NCBI GenBank assembly: GCA_023362775.1
Contig: JALMGJ010000012.1
Span: 25,761,001 to 25,825,000, forward strand
Source of the DNA: Charina bottae
Lineage: Eukaryota; Chordata; Lepidosauria; Squamata; Charinaidae
Direction of reading: 5' to 3'
DNA: 64,000 bases
Below the pieces are notes generated by a model, which was not told where the DNA came from, searched no databases, and saw only the letters and a program-made list of their open reading frames with translations. The translations under genes and the position numbers were made by a program. This document shows, piece by piece, positions 43,498 through 54,881 of the stretch (within the stretch, counting starts at the first letter, position 1; each line of letters starts with the position of its first letter).

Positions 43498-43739
43498 TAC
43501 GCCAGTAAAAAAAGTCAGCATTAAAATCTACCCACCATTTTCTGCCCATTTTTCCAGTCAGTGTTTTTTTACACTTTTTCCTAACCTGAGTAGGAATAGT
43601 AAAGTCTCAAGTAAAACCGTCGCCATAAAAGCAGGAATGCTTAAAAGCAAGTAATGCAAAAATTAAAGTTCATTTTAAAAGAAATACAAGCAAGCTAACA
43701 GGCAAACTAAAAGCAGGCTAGTCCTGCAGTGATTATTTA

Positions 43740-43949
43740 TTGATTTGATTTATATCCCACCTTTATTTTGCACAACTCAAGGCACCTTATATAATGCTCT
43801 CACTTCCTATTTTCCTCCCAACAACAACCCTGCAAGGTGGGTTGGGCTGAAAGGGGGGGACCCAGGTGGCTTCCATGTCGAAGTCAGGACTAGAACTCAC
43901 GGCCTCCCTGTTTCTAGCCCTGGTGCCTTAACCACTAGACCAAACTGTT
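43740..43949 (-). mobile_element. MIR-like tRNA-derived SINE, antisense
   Basis: On the minus strand it has a tRNA-like head (CAGTTTGGTCTAGTGGTTAA, then GAGTTCTAGTCC as B box), a core, and the 3' end CTTGAGTTGTGCAAAATAAA. The same family is seen at 22280 and 55582. Confidence 0.75.
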
Positions 43950-44890
43950 GATCAGACTCACTTTTTGTTTTTTTCTGAATTCAGTGTGAGCCTAGTCAGG
44001 CATTTTTGGGAAGGAAATTCCCCAAAATGGGAATTTTTGGGAATTGGGCCACTGTCACTAAAAAGGCTGTCCTTTAAATATTTTCTTTATATACCATACT
44101 TCTACCTTGCTGGTCAGCCAAAAGAGCAACCAGGGTACCTTTCATAATAATAGAAGATATTCATGCTTGTAATCCAAAAGGTGTAAAGGAAGGGGGGAAA
44201 TGCAAATTGCGGAAGATAGAAAGCAAACCTGGGCTCCAGTTTTTTAAGTTAAATATGGGATGAAAAGTGTAATACATAGTTTTAAAAATAGCCAATTTAT
44301 CCAATTTATAAACAAATGTGGGTATTATATTTGATTTATATGACAGGAATGATATATTTTATATATTGTGTAGGAATAGAGGGAAAGAATGGCTGGCTTA
44401 TCAGTATGATATTCTGTGTGAAAATGTATGATTTAAGGCAGTAATGTTAGAAAAACTTGGGTGATTGGACTCATTTGGGATTTTGAGAGCATGTTGTGGG
44501 TGCGCTCACAAAAATGGCTGCCATGGTGGTCTCATCTGTTCACTAAGTAGTCTAGCTGGTCATAAAATGCCCATTTAGCAGAAGGTTGGTTCTCCATCTC
44601 TCTAATCCCTGGGATGCTCCCTATTCAGTTAAATTCTCTGTCATACTAATGGACATTTGTTTAAACAAAGTTCTGTGATGCCGTCACCCACAGTTTTTAT
44701 TTTCTAACAGTGCCACGTGGGGCCCAGAAGCATTCTTGGAAACATGATAATGCTCGGCTTGAAACGTCACTGTTCCACTTCTCATTTAATTTGTTATAAT
44801 TAAAAAGGATTTTTTAAAAAATATCTAAAAAAGCTGATGGGCAGAGTTCACTGGCACCACATAATTTGATGTAAGCATTTAAGCCTCCTT
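43950..44890. other. Intronic, nothing recognised
   Basis: No exon or defined element was seen. Confidence 0.4.
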
Positions 44891-44899
44891 TCATTCAGT

Positions 44900-45208
44900 T
44901 CACAGTGCACAGCCTTTCTCCCAGCCTCTGGAACATCATGAGGTTAGCTCCATCTCTCCCGGCCTTCCGGAAAGCCCTTAAAACATGCTTTTTCCATCAA
45001 ACTTGGGGTTCCATGGGAACAGGGAGCTTGTGAGATTGGTTGCATTGTGTTTAGGAAGTTGTTCATTCTCCTGAAGTCTTGGGTTTTTTTATCTGTTTAA
45101 TTGTTTTTAATAGTTGTTATATTTGTTTTTAAGTGTCTGTCTTGTACGTCACCCAGAGTCACACTTGTGAGATGGCCAGCTATGTAAATTTGCTAAATAA
45201 ATAAAACT
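44900..45208 (+). mobile_element. L2-type LINE 3' end
   Basis: CTGGAACATCATGAGGTTAG, CTTCCGGAAAGCCCTTAAAA and the tail GTCACCCAGAGTCACACTTG...AATAAATAAA match the end of L2 ORF2 and its 3' UTR. It is diverged and truncated. Confidence 0.65.
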
Positions 45209-45219
45209 TTGGTCCAAAT

Positions 45220-46057
45220 CAGTTTCTCTTCCATCCCTGTGATGAAGAGAGAAGCATAAACAGCACAGCAAACAGTAGCTATCGGGGATGTCTGCAGGGT
45301 GTGGTCAAAAAAGTCAAGATGGCAGTCATGATCTTGAGATCAAAGCTCCCCCTGTTTTTTTATGTGTATTGTACCAATGAAGCTTCACAGATTCTCATGT
45401 ACTTTCAGACTTGCAAGATTGATGTCGGCCTTGCGGGGTAAACCAAATAGGAATCACAACCAGATGAGCTAATTCTACTTTATTATAATGCTACATTGAC
45501 ATAAGTACAATTGAAAATACAGTCCCCCCATCTCCTTTACTGTCCAAGAAACTAGGGGGGGTCTCTTCTGGGCCTCTTGCCCTGCCCACTATCCAGCTGC
45601 GGGCTATGCTGTCTCTTATCTGATCGTTCCCTTGGCAGCCTCTCGCTGTAGGTCTTTCCCACATTCCATCATACCTTTTCAAGAACTTGCATCTCTAATT
45701 GCTCTCTTGTTGACGTCCTGAGGCAAGGAAGCATTCCTTTGAAGGCACCTTCCAAAAACCTCTAAGGGGAATCTTATTCTAAGTATAAGTATCTAAGTAT
45801 CTTATATCTAACATGGAGGTAAAAAAATGCTATCTCCCTATTTGTAACGTGGAGAATAGTAAATGACGGATAGTAAGTTTGAAAGAATAGCAAATTTGGA
45901 AGAGATGGTCACTGGGTTAGTTTTTTCTAATCCAACTGCTTCCATTGCTGATGACTGTCACTCTTTTTGCCCAATAAATGCTTTGATAGTAAATCAGGAA
46001 TAGCTTACGGGGGTGGTGGTTGGAGTGCACAACTGGAATTCTGAGTGTGCTTTAGAT
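45220..46057. other. Intronic, nothing firmly recognised
   Basis: A possible antisense LTR (about 45430-45720, TTTATT at 45478) was considered, but no TG...CA ends or target duplication could be found. Confidence 0.4.
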
Positions 46058-46123
46058 CAGTGATTCTCAACCTTGGCAACTTTAAGATGTGTGGACTTCA
46101 ACTCCCAGGATTCCCCAGCCACC
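46058..46123. mobile_element. Palindromic hAT-type MITE, one arm only
   Basis: CAGTGATTCTCAACCTTGGC through ACTTCAACTCCCAGGATTCC is present, then an abrupt switch to L2 sequence. The second arm is missing. Confidence 0.8.
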
Positions 46124-47860
46124 TGCTCATGAGATCCATGTCCCTGCTGCCTGGCTAAGGCTGCCTGGGAGGTGACGTGTGGTTGGGTTCTGGTGGTGGT
46201 GAATTCTTCCTTGAGAGAGGGGGCTGTTCCTCCACCCCTTAAAGAAGCGTTAGTTTACCCTTCCTCAAGAAGCCATCACTAGATCCCATCATACTGGACA
46301 ACTTTCGTCCAGTATCCAACCTTTCTTTTTTAGGGAAGGTTGAGAAGATGGTCGCGCAACAGCTTCAGAGGATCCTGGATGAAGTGGATTATCTGGACGC
46401 CTTTCAGTTGGGTTTCAGACCTGGACATGGGATGGAGACAGCATTGGTCGCACTTTTGGATGACCTCTGGCAGGAGCAGGATGGGGGTAGTACATCCATC
46501 CTTGCCCTTCTTGACCTCTCAGCGGCCCTTGCTACCATCAACCATGGCACCCTTCTGGACCGGCTGCAAGGGTTGGGGGTAGGCAGCACTATGTCATGCT
46601 GGTTCTCTTCTTTCCCCTGCAGCCGGTTTCAGTCAGTGTTGATCGGGAGTGAGAGGTCCTGCCCTCAGCCCCTGTTACTTGGGGTGCTGGGTTCGGTTCT
46701 CTCTCTACTCCTGTTTAACATGTACATGAAGCTGCTGGGTGAGGTCATTCATCACCATGGGGTGAGGTACTATCAGTACGCTGATGATACCCAGCTGTAC
46801 ATCTCTGCCCCTGGTGAACTAAGTAATGCTGTTGATGTCCTGTCTCGATGCCTGGAGGCTGTAGGGGTTTGAATGGGGAACAACAGGTTCTGGCTCAACC
46901 CTGGCAAGACTGAGGGGGTTTGGGGCCTTCTGGATCTTGGAGTTTACCATCTTTGGTGCTGGGTGTCCTTCTGGACTCACAACTCCTCAAAGAGCAGGTG
47001 GTAGTCAAGTCTAGGAGAGCCTTTGCACAACTTTGTGTTGTGCGCCAGTTGCGTCCATTCCTGGATCGGGAGACTCTACTCTCAGTCACTCATGTCCTTG
47101 TCAACTCCCGAATGGATTACTGTAATGTACTCTACATGGGGCTGCCCTTGAAGAGTATCCGGAAGCTTCAGCTGGTGCAAAATGCAGCAGAGTGGGCAGT
47201 TATGTGTGCTCCAAGAACTGCACTTGTAACACCTGTGCTCCGTGAGCTGCATTGGTTGCCAGCTTCCTTCCAGGTCCAGTTCAAGGTGCTGGTTATGAAC
47301 TTTAAGGCCATACATGGCATAGGGCCAGTTATCTGACGGACTGCCTTTCCCTGGTGATGTCTACCCATCCCATCAGGTCTGGCAGGAGGGGCCTGTTGCA
47401 GGTCCTGCTGGCCAAAGAGCTTTGTTTGGTGGGACTCGGGAGGAGAGCCTTCTCTGCTGTGGCACATCGGCTCCCTCCCCCCCGAGGTGAGATTGCCCCA
47501 ACCCTATTGGCCTTATGGAAGGCCCTTAAAACTTGGTTCTGTCATTGGGTTTGGGGATCCCATGGAAGTGTGGAGCCTGTTAAATGGTCGCATTGCATGT
47601 AAGGCACTCTCCTGGGTTTTTTGTTGTTATAGCTTTAACTGTTTTAATTGTATTTTCAGTGGTTCTGTTTTTAATTTTTTTTCTTTTTTTTCTTTTTAAT
47701 TAATTAATTTATTTATATGTCAACTTGTATTACCGCTCCATCTCCCCCAAGGGGGACTCTGGGCGGTTTACAGTACAAGATTGTACTGTACTTAATTGTG
47801 TGCACCACCCAGAGTCACAAGCATGAGATGGGTGGCTATCTAAATTAAATTAATAAATAA
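46124..47860 (+). mobile_element. L2-clade LINE, 3' half, broken
   Basis: The RT domain is readable with shifts: [55 protein letters not shown] (YADD near 46780), then MDYCNVLYMGLPLKSIRKL and ELHWLPASFQVQFKVLVM. It is a more diverged subfamily than the copy at 33692. Near 47700-47790 an antisense L2 tail (CCGCTCCATCTCCCCCAAGG) lies back to back with the sense tail (CACCACCCAGAGTCACAAGC). Confidence 0.82.
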
Positions 47861-47872
47861 ATCTGGAGGGTA

Positions 47873-48090
47873 GATTTCATAGAATTATAAGGTTGGAAGG
47901 GATCTTGGAGGTCTTCTAGTCCACCCCCCTGCCCAGGGCAGGAATCCTCAGACCATCCCAGACAAATGACCGACCAAGCTTTATTTGAAAACCTCCAGCG
48001 ATGGAGCCCCCACGAGTCCAGGAGGCAGGCTCTTCCCTTGCTTTTGAGTTTGAATCTCTCTTTCAAATAACTTGCACTTTGTCCTGAGTT
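47873..48090 (-). mobile_element. CR1 LINE 3' end, antisense
   Basis: TCATAGAATTATAAGGTTGG, AAGGGATCTTGGAGGTCTTC and AGTCCACCCCCCTGCCCAG are the antisense CR1 3' end familiar from birds and reptiles. AAAACCTCCAGCGATGGAGC continues upstream. Confidence 0.75.
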
Positions 48091-48699
48091 GATTTAATTT
48101 ATTTGGTGTTGGTTTTTTAATTTGCTATTGATAGATTTAATAGTGCTTTTTAAATGCCTTTATGGTATTTCAGTGTATTATATTTTTTTTCTAGGGTGTG
48201 ACCTTGATTTCCCCCCCCCTTCTTTTGGAGAGTTTAAAAATCCCATGGGTGCCAACAATAACAAAAAAGTAGCATATCATTTTTAAAAACAGCCACCTGC
48301 ATTTCCTGTGTGATGAGGCCTGTTGCACTTGCTCCACAGTGAAGGTTGCAGTGATGCCAGAATTTGAATAACAAGTATGCCGGGTTGCCAGCTGTGTTCC
48401 TGGTTACTGATTATTCCATCAATGACTAGGAAATTGCCATTAAAAGAGCAACTGGGCTCATCCTGTTATTGCTGAGTTGTGGGTTCTCTTCTCCGATCAG
48501 CTGGCTGCTTCTTGGTCACGACTGACTGAGAGCAATTTTTTCTCCCAGATTTATGTCATGACCCAATGCAAGCACAGCCATTTGCCAAAGTAGACAGCTT
48601 GCTTCATACCAGGCCATCTTTTCTTCAGTGGGTGGGAATTGCATCCAAGGTTTTTGTTGCAGATGGTGCCACCTGAACTCACCGAGAGACAGATTAAAG

Positions 48700-48834
48700 C
48701 AGTGTTTCTCAGCCTTGGCAACTTTAAGATGTGTGGACTTCAACTCCCAGAATTCCCTAGCCAGCATGGCTGGCTGGGGAATTCTGGGAGTTGAAGTCCA
48801 CACATCTTAAAGTTGCCAAGGTTGAGAAACACTG
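48700..48834. mobile_element. Palindromic hAT-type MITE, full length
   Basis: It has the same arms as 24660-24794 (CAGTGTTTCTCAGCCTTGGC ... inverted), with centre TAGCCAGCATGGCTGGCTG. The palindrome continues outside as TAAAG/CTTTA. No convincing 8-bp duplication was found. Confidence 0.85.
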
Positions 48835-49334
48835 CTTTAGAAGCATCCTGGTCAGAAGGAAAATATTTGGACACCCACATATCTAAGGTTTACCTGCCTC
48901 TAATTTGGATTATTCTTGTAACCTGTCAATCATCATTTCAGGTGGCTGTGATATAATGTGAGCTGTGTTTATATATATATATATTAGGAAGTAATAAGCT
49001 AGGAATGATAGATGTATATATAATCACACATGGGGTAGAGGAAGTGGGTAGTTTACTGTCTGACAATATTAGAGCACAAAACATATAATACAACTCATTC
49101 CAAATAAATAGTGGGAAATCCAGGACAGATAAAAGGAGCAACTTTTTAACCCAGTGTATAGTCCAACGTATTATGCATGATAGAAGCTGTAGGCTGAGTT
49201 CACATGAAATGCTCCACTAAAAAGCTTAATGTGTGTTATTTGCCCGTTTATTCCCCCTTCCCCTAAATATGGCTCTTTAGCCTGAAATGGCCACCAGTTT
49301 CAATTTCTAAAAACTGGGAACTATATCTAGGTTA

Positions 49335-49669
49335 GGTAAAAGGTAAAGGTTCCCCCCGCACATTTGTGCAGTCGTGTCCGACTCTAGGGGGCGGTGCTCA
49401 TCTCCGTTTGTTAGCCAAAGAGCCAGTGTTGTCCGAAGACGCTTCCACGGTCATGTGGCCGCATGACGCACACGGAACGCTGTTACCTACCCACTGAAGT
49501 GGTACCTATTAATCTACTTGCATTTGCATGCTTTCGAATTGCTAGGTTGGCAAGAGCTGGAGCTAGTGCGGGAGCTCACTCCGCACGCAGGGCTAGGGAT
49601 TTGAACCTCCGAACTTGCGATCTTCCAATCGACAAGCCTGGCGTCTTACCCGCTGAGCCACCACGCCCC
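49335..49669 (-). mobile_element. Sauria-type SINE, antisense
   Basis: It reads from AGGTAAAGGTTCCCCCCGC to GCTGAGCCACCACG. It is bounded by a perfect 14-bp target duplication CTATATCTAGGTTA (49321-49334 and 49670-49683), so it is recent. It is full length, with both promoter boxes. Confidence 0.95.
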
Positions 49670-49912
49670 CTATATCTAGGTTACAAGTCCTCATTTAGGG
49701 AACCTCAATATGCTAACTTTCAGATTGGAATGACATTGTTACACTCAAAGTTTGGTTAAAGAGCCATGCTCAACAGAGGCAAAAAATGGCAGTGTGCTTT
49801 TTAGTGTGATGTCCAAGTTCAGGCATGGACAAATCTACAGAGGATTTGTGTGCACTCGGGTAGCAATCTTACCTCCTTTATCAATATAATTTTCAGTGCC
49901 TATGGCTGGGGA

Positions 49913-50237
49913 GAGGGGGCGCGATGGCTCAGTGGTTAAGACACCAGGCTTGTCGATCGGAAGGTCGGAGGTTCGAGACCCGAGCGCCGCGTGACAGTGA
50001 GCTCCTTCACTCGCCCCAGCTCTTGCCAACCTAGCAATTCGAAAGCACGCAAATGCAAGTAGATAAATAGGTACCACTTCGGTGGGATGGTAACAGCGTT
50101 CCGCACGCATCATGCCGGCCACATGACCATGGAAGCGTCTTCGGACAGCGCTGGCTCTTTGGCTAAGAAACGGAGATGAGCACCGGCCCCTAGAGTCGGA
50201 CACGACTGTGCAGGGGAAACCTTTACCTTTACCTTTT
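49913..50237 (+). mobile_element. Sauria-type SINE
   Basis: GATGGCTCAGTGGTTAAGAC through AACCTTTACCTTTACCT, with a perfect 12-bp duplication TATGGCTGGGGA (49901-49912 and 50238-50249). With the copy at 49335-49669 it forms an inverted SINE pair about 240 bp apart. Confidence 0.95.
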
Positions 50238-50249
50238 TATGGCTGGGGA

Positions 50250-51764
50250 ACATAAGTGGGACATAACCCTTCTGATCATATTTGGCTTGTTTATGGGTGG
50301 ATGCTGCAGGAGCATAATGCTGGATTAGGTGGCCTTTGATAATATCCAGCATCAGTCTTATTTCCTAATATGTGTTGCTGGGGGAGGGTACATGATTCAT
50401 AGGGACTGTTAACCTGGCCAAAGATCACCTCTGTAATTGTACACTGGATCTAAAAAAGTTCTACCAAGAACTCTTGCTAGAGAATGCTAGTGTGTATGAG
50501 TAATTGGACCAAAGTCCTCACTGCCCTGGCACATCACCTCTGTTCTGTTTTGTTTTCCCCCCAGGAACAATGACTTTTGAGTAGGCATAGAGCACTGGTT
50601 CATAATAATTTACTGGAAATTTCCCAGTGTTGGCCCCAGATTTTTCAAGAATTGACTTGGAAAGCATATGAGTTAAAAGAGGATTGAACTTTAATCTTGG
50701 GGCAACCATGGCTTCATCCAAATCTGTCTCTGTTTTTGAATTGAGATGGTAGCAGAATAATCTGAGAAGTTTAGCTTGTTTGAAGCATTTAATGAGCAGC
50801 TTTCGGTGCAGCTCCAAGTATCAGAAGCAGTTCTAGTCACTGTGTGGGAAGTTGGGGAACCGGCTCTGAATTGTCTACATCATGCATTGTTAATTTGATT
50901 GAACAGGGTTGATGCTAGGGTATTGGGGACAGCCACATCCTGTTTTTCTAGTGATATCTCCTGCTGACTAAGAAGTTCAAAAATATGATTCAGCATGTGA
51001 TGAGATTTAAATGTGGATTTTTTGTGGTCTTGTGGAAAAGGCATCTTTTAAAATGATAATGTCATCCTGAAGATATTTAGGTTAGTGCAGACATCATGAG
51101 GGATAGAAACTTCGTGTTGTTTTCCCAGTGGTATTTATTATTATTTATTTCCAGAAGGGCACCTATTTGCAGCAAAAACAACTCCCACCCTTTTGATACC
51201 TTAATTATTATGGCACTCCACATGTATGGTGCTACGTTTGGATCTGTTTATCTTGTAACCTAAATTCCACCTTTCCTTCAAAAAGAGAGCCTAAGAGAGT
51301 TAACAGTAAAGCAGAGTTAAAATAACCAGATTAAAATGATAACCTTCAAATCCAACTATATTAGATTGATCAAATGTGAAATAGCACATAAATTAGAAGT
51401 AATGCAACAACAATGTCAGATGCATGAAGTGTATGTTGTATGCAAGGATATACTGTATGTCATTGTGTTGGAGTTGGAATACTAGCATTTAGTATTAATA
51501 AGTATTAATTTAGTATTTAGTATTAATGAGGCCTTTGTGAGGCCTCCAGGACACCTCCGTGAGGCCACTGTGATGCCTCGTGAGGTATCATGGAGGCATT
51601 GCAAGGTGTCGCGAAGGGCCAGCAACTGCCTCATTCGGCCGTGCCTCATCAGCAGTGGGAGGAAGAAGACGGTGAAGGGCCGGGGGGGGGGGCGGCAGAG
51701 TGCAGGGGGGGCAAAGGGCAGAGATGGGGGGAGATAGGCGGGTGGGGGGAGTTGAAGCGCATAC
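50250..51764. other. Intronic, nothing coding recognised
   Basis: No exon was seen. Irregular GAGGCCT/GAGGCATT units lie at about 51530-51600, and a G-rich purine tract at about 51655-51755 has several G runs. Confidence 0.4.
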
Positions 51765-51933
51765 TGTGGTTGTAAATGCGGGTGGGCTGCCAAGTGCCCA
51801 AATTTTGATCATGTGACCTCAGGGGCGCTGCAATGGCTGTAACTTTGAGGACTGGTTGTAACTACCATTTGTTCAGCGCTGTCGTAACGTTGAACGGCCG
51901 CTGAATGAATGGTCATTAAGCAAGGACTACCTG
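51765..51933. mobile_element. Tigger-like MITE, truncated
   Basis: The right half only: TTTTGATCATGTGACCTC, then GTCATTAAGCAAGGACTACCTG followed by TA (51934-51935). Confidence 0.75.
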
Positions 51934-52479
51934 TATAAGAAAGTATGCATACATAATAATCAATTTTATAATAATTGTTTAACCTCAGGAGTACCCTTAT
52001 TTAAGCTGGCATCAGATACTTCACCCAAACAAAATGATTCCTCCAGCCTCAGAGAAGATCTGAAAAAAGATAGTAAAGGCGGAGAGAAATGATATTCAGA
52101 AAATACAGAGTGATAATTATAGGATTAACTGTGACTGTTTGCAAAACAATGGGCTGATAACATCTATTCACTGGTGAGTTGAATTAGCATGTGTTATGAT
52201 TAAAAACAGTGTCTTGATTCCCATTTAAGCCGCAAGAGATGAGAGTTAAATTTCTTAATGAGCTGTAGTTTAACCTTTTTTCTCTTTGGAAATTTACTTT
52301 GAAAACATAACCTTAAGGAAACTGACAGAGGGCTCTGGAAACTGAATCCATCTTCCTTTTGGGGAGCAGAGGGACAGTTATTATTAATGATATGGCTTCT
52401 TCCATGCACATAGCATCGCTGTGGAGAAATGAGCAAAACTCCTGATCTACGAGAGGCAAGAGAAATGCTGCATTCCCTG

Positions 52480-52990
52480 TGGATGTTCAGGGAACTTTTG
52501 ACTGAGCTAAGACTTACTTAAAAGGGGCATACATAGAAAGTGGAAGAAGGGTGTAAGTACCAAGAAGACAAGTGGCAGAAAATAAGTTAGAAAGGCTAAA
52601 GTCAAAAAGGAACTTAGGCTTGCAAGGAAAGCTAAGAGGAACAAAAAGGCCTATTTGGCAATTTCAGTAGCATTTATTTATTACATTAATTTTTATGAGT
52701 GTCCAGAGAAGAGCAGCCAGAATGATGATGGGCCTGGAAGGAAAAGCCTCAGAGAAATGGTTGGAGATGTTTGGTATGTTTGGCTTGGGGATGATGAGAA
52801 GACTGTAGGGAGGGATTAGAGCTGCATTCTGATATCTGAAAGGCTGCCATGTAAAAGAATTGTTCAAAGTTGTTCCAGAAGACAGGCAAGAAATTATTAA
52901 TTTAAACAACAGGAATATAGATTTTGGTAGGACATCAGCTTTTCAACAATGGAACAGGCTGCGTGGGGGATGGTGGAAGGCTGGGCGGCT
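52480..52990 (+). mobile_element. CR1 LINE fragments
   Basis: The RT-linker part (AGGCTAAAGTCAAAAAGGAAC, AAGCTAAGAGGAACAAAAAG) runs to about 52655. After a deletion the 3' part follows: GTGTCCAGAGAAGAGCAGCC, TATCTGAAAGGCTGCCATG and TTCAACAATGGAACAGGCTG. Order and strand fit one internally deleted CR1. Confidence 0.7.
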
Positions 52991-53029
52991 TTCTCTGTGG
53001 GCCCCAAAAACACTTCAAAGAATTCTGTG

Positions 53030-53185
53030 CAAACCGAACAACTGCACACCCCAACCAAGAGTTCACCAATGTCCTATACAAAGTTAACTTCCTGGATGGC
53101 AACCAATACTACATAGGAAAAACAGGGCGCCAACTCCATCTAAGAATTAAGGAACCCAAAACTGCAATAAAGAACCAAGATTGTG
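53030..53185 (+). mobile_element. Penelope-like element, GIY-YIG endonuclease fragment
   Basis: The frame beginning at 52924 shows FTNVLYKVNFLDGNQYYIGK and TGRQLHLRIKEPKTAIKNQD. This spacing (hydrophobic-Tyr-Lys, then YYIGKTGR with the catalytic Arg nearby) is the GIY-YIG pattern at the C-terminus of Penelope-like retroelements (YkV...C..C...YIGeTgR.l..RikEH). The conserved Cys pair is lost. Only about 50 codons are recognisable and no RT part was seen. Confidence 0.6.
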
Positions 53186-53187
53186 AA

Positions 53188-53300
53188 TACTGTATATACT
53201 CACGTAAAAGCCAAGAATTTTGGCTCCAAAATGCATCCCAAAAATTGGGTTCAGCTTATCTGCAGACCAGAGCTCAGATTTTTTTTTAAAAAATCACAGG
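53188..53300. mobile_element. Possible DNA transposon end (TATATACTCACGTAAAAGCC)
   Basis: The sequence resembles the end of a reptile repeat whose consensus I remember as TATACTCGCGTATAAGCCG. Only one end is seen and the class is uncertain. Confidence 0.35.
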
Positions 53301-53636
53301 CTTTAAATGATGAGGTAACTTGGCCGTTTCCCGCCTTTTGCTGCACACATTTCCGGTAGGTAGGTAATCACCATGTCTGGAAATTGCTGATGGTGATTAT
53401 ACAATGCAGTTTTCAAGCTAAATGTTATTAGTAGGGTGGGAGACGAACAGTTCTGTTTCTGCCAGAGAATTTGAGGTACACGAAAAACAAGTTTGTAAAT
53501 GTTGCTTTCCGGAACAGATCCTGTTTTTCCTGGTATTTTGGTTGCAATTTCACGGGTTGGTTTATATGCAGGTATATACGGCGTCTCATAGTCACCCACA
53601 CTTTTGAAGCTAATCACACATTTGACTGGGAGAATA

Positions 53637-53997
53637 CAGGTAGTCCTTGCTTAACAACCACAATTGGGACTGGCAATTCTGTTGCTAAGGACACAGTCGT
53701 TAAGCGAGACATTACGTGACCGCGACTTGTGTTTTTAACTGCCAACGTCTCCATTGACTTTGCTTGTCAGAAGCCAGCTGTGAAGTGCGCAAATGGCAAT
53801 CATGTGACCATGGGGATGCTGCGACAGTTGTAAATACCCACTGGTTGTGAGGTGCCCGAATCTTGATCACTGTGGGGATGCAGCAGGGACGCTGTGATGG
53901 TCGTAAAACTGAGGACCAGTTGTAAAGTTACTTTTTCAGTGCCGTCGTAACTTCGAACAGTCACTAAACAGGGTAGTTGTTAAGCGAGGACCAGCTG
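53637..53997. mobile_element. Tigger-like MITE
   Basis: CAGGTAGTCCTTGCTTAAC after TA (53635-53636). The right end is GTTAAGCGAGGACCAGCTG followed by TT. The body has GTGACCATGGGG and CTTGATCACTG. Confidence 0.85.
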
Positions 53998-54471
53998 TTC
54001 TGAAATCATAGACCACAGAAATAGCAAAAAGTCCAAATATTTTGGGGGTGAACTTCCTGATGAAGTGAATTGCAGCTCACAAGAGCTTATGCTTTTTAAT
54101 GAAATTGGTTAGTCGGGAAAAGTGCTACCAGACTCCTGTACAGACCGCATTGAGACTATATCTGCTTTGTGTTGGAAGCATGGCTGTTTAAATGATCCCT
54201 CTCCTGCCTCGTGCCTTTTTGATGTCCTACAAAATGACCCTCATTGGGCCTAGGCAGAAAGGCAGGGATGATGGGAGCTATAATCCCGAACATTTAGAAA
54301 GTACCAGGCTGCAAAATGTTAGACCTTATATAAAAATGCCACCCCAAGGAGTTTACAAATCAAGTGTTCACCGGATTGCAGGCTGTTATGCTTACTATGC
54401 AATTTTTAAAAGGGGTTTGTGTGTTTGTGTGGATATGGCACCCAGAGTTATTTGAAATTGGATGCCATATA

Positions 54472-54879
54472 CAGGTAGTCCTCACTTAACAACCATTTGT
54501 TTAGTGACAGTTCAGACTTAACGATGGTGCTGAAAAAACAATTTATGACTGGTACTCACACTTATGACTTGCAGCATTGCTGTGGTCACATGATCACTAT
54601 TTCAGCACTTGGCAACTGGTTCACATTTATGATTGTCACAGCATCCTGTGGTCATGTGATCGCCATTTTCAACCTTCCCGGTTGGCTTCTGGCAAGCAAA
54701 ATCAATGGGGAACCACGTGATTTGCTTAACAACCACATGCTTTGCTTAATGCCTGTGGTGATTCGCTTAACGACCACTGCAAAAAAGGTGGTAAAATTGG
54801 GTTGGATTTGTTTAATGACTGCTTTGCTTAGCAACTGAAATTCCGGTCCCAATTGTGGACATTAAGCCAGGACTACCTG
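54472..54879. mobile_element. Tigger-like MITE, complete
   Basis: The termini CAGGTAGTCCTCACTTAAC and GCCAGGACTACCTG have TA on both sides (54470-54471 and 54880-54881). It is the best-preserved full-length copy in the window. Confidence 0.92.
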
Positions 54880-54881
54880 TA

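Noticed and set aside
45430..45720. Antisense LTR
   Set aside because: A TTTATT and LTR-like composition are present, but no TG...CA ends or 4-6 bp duplication could be located.
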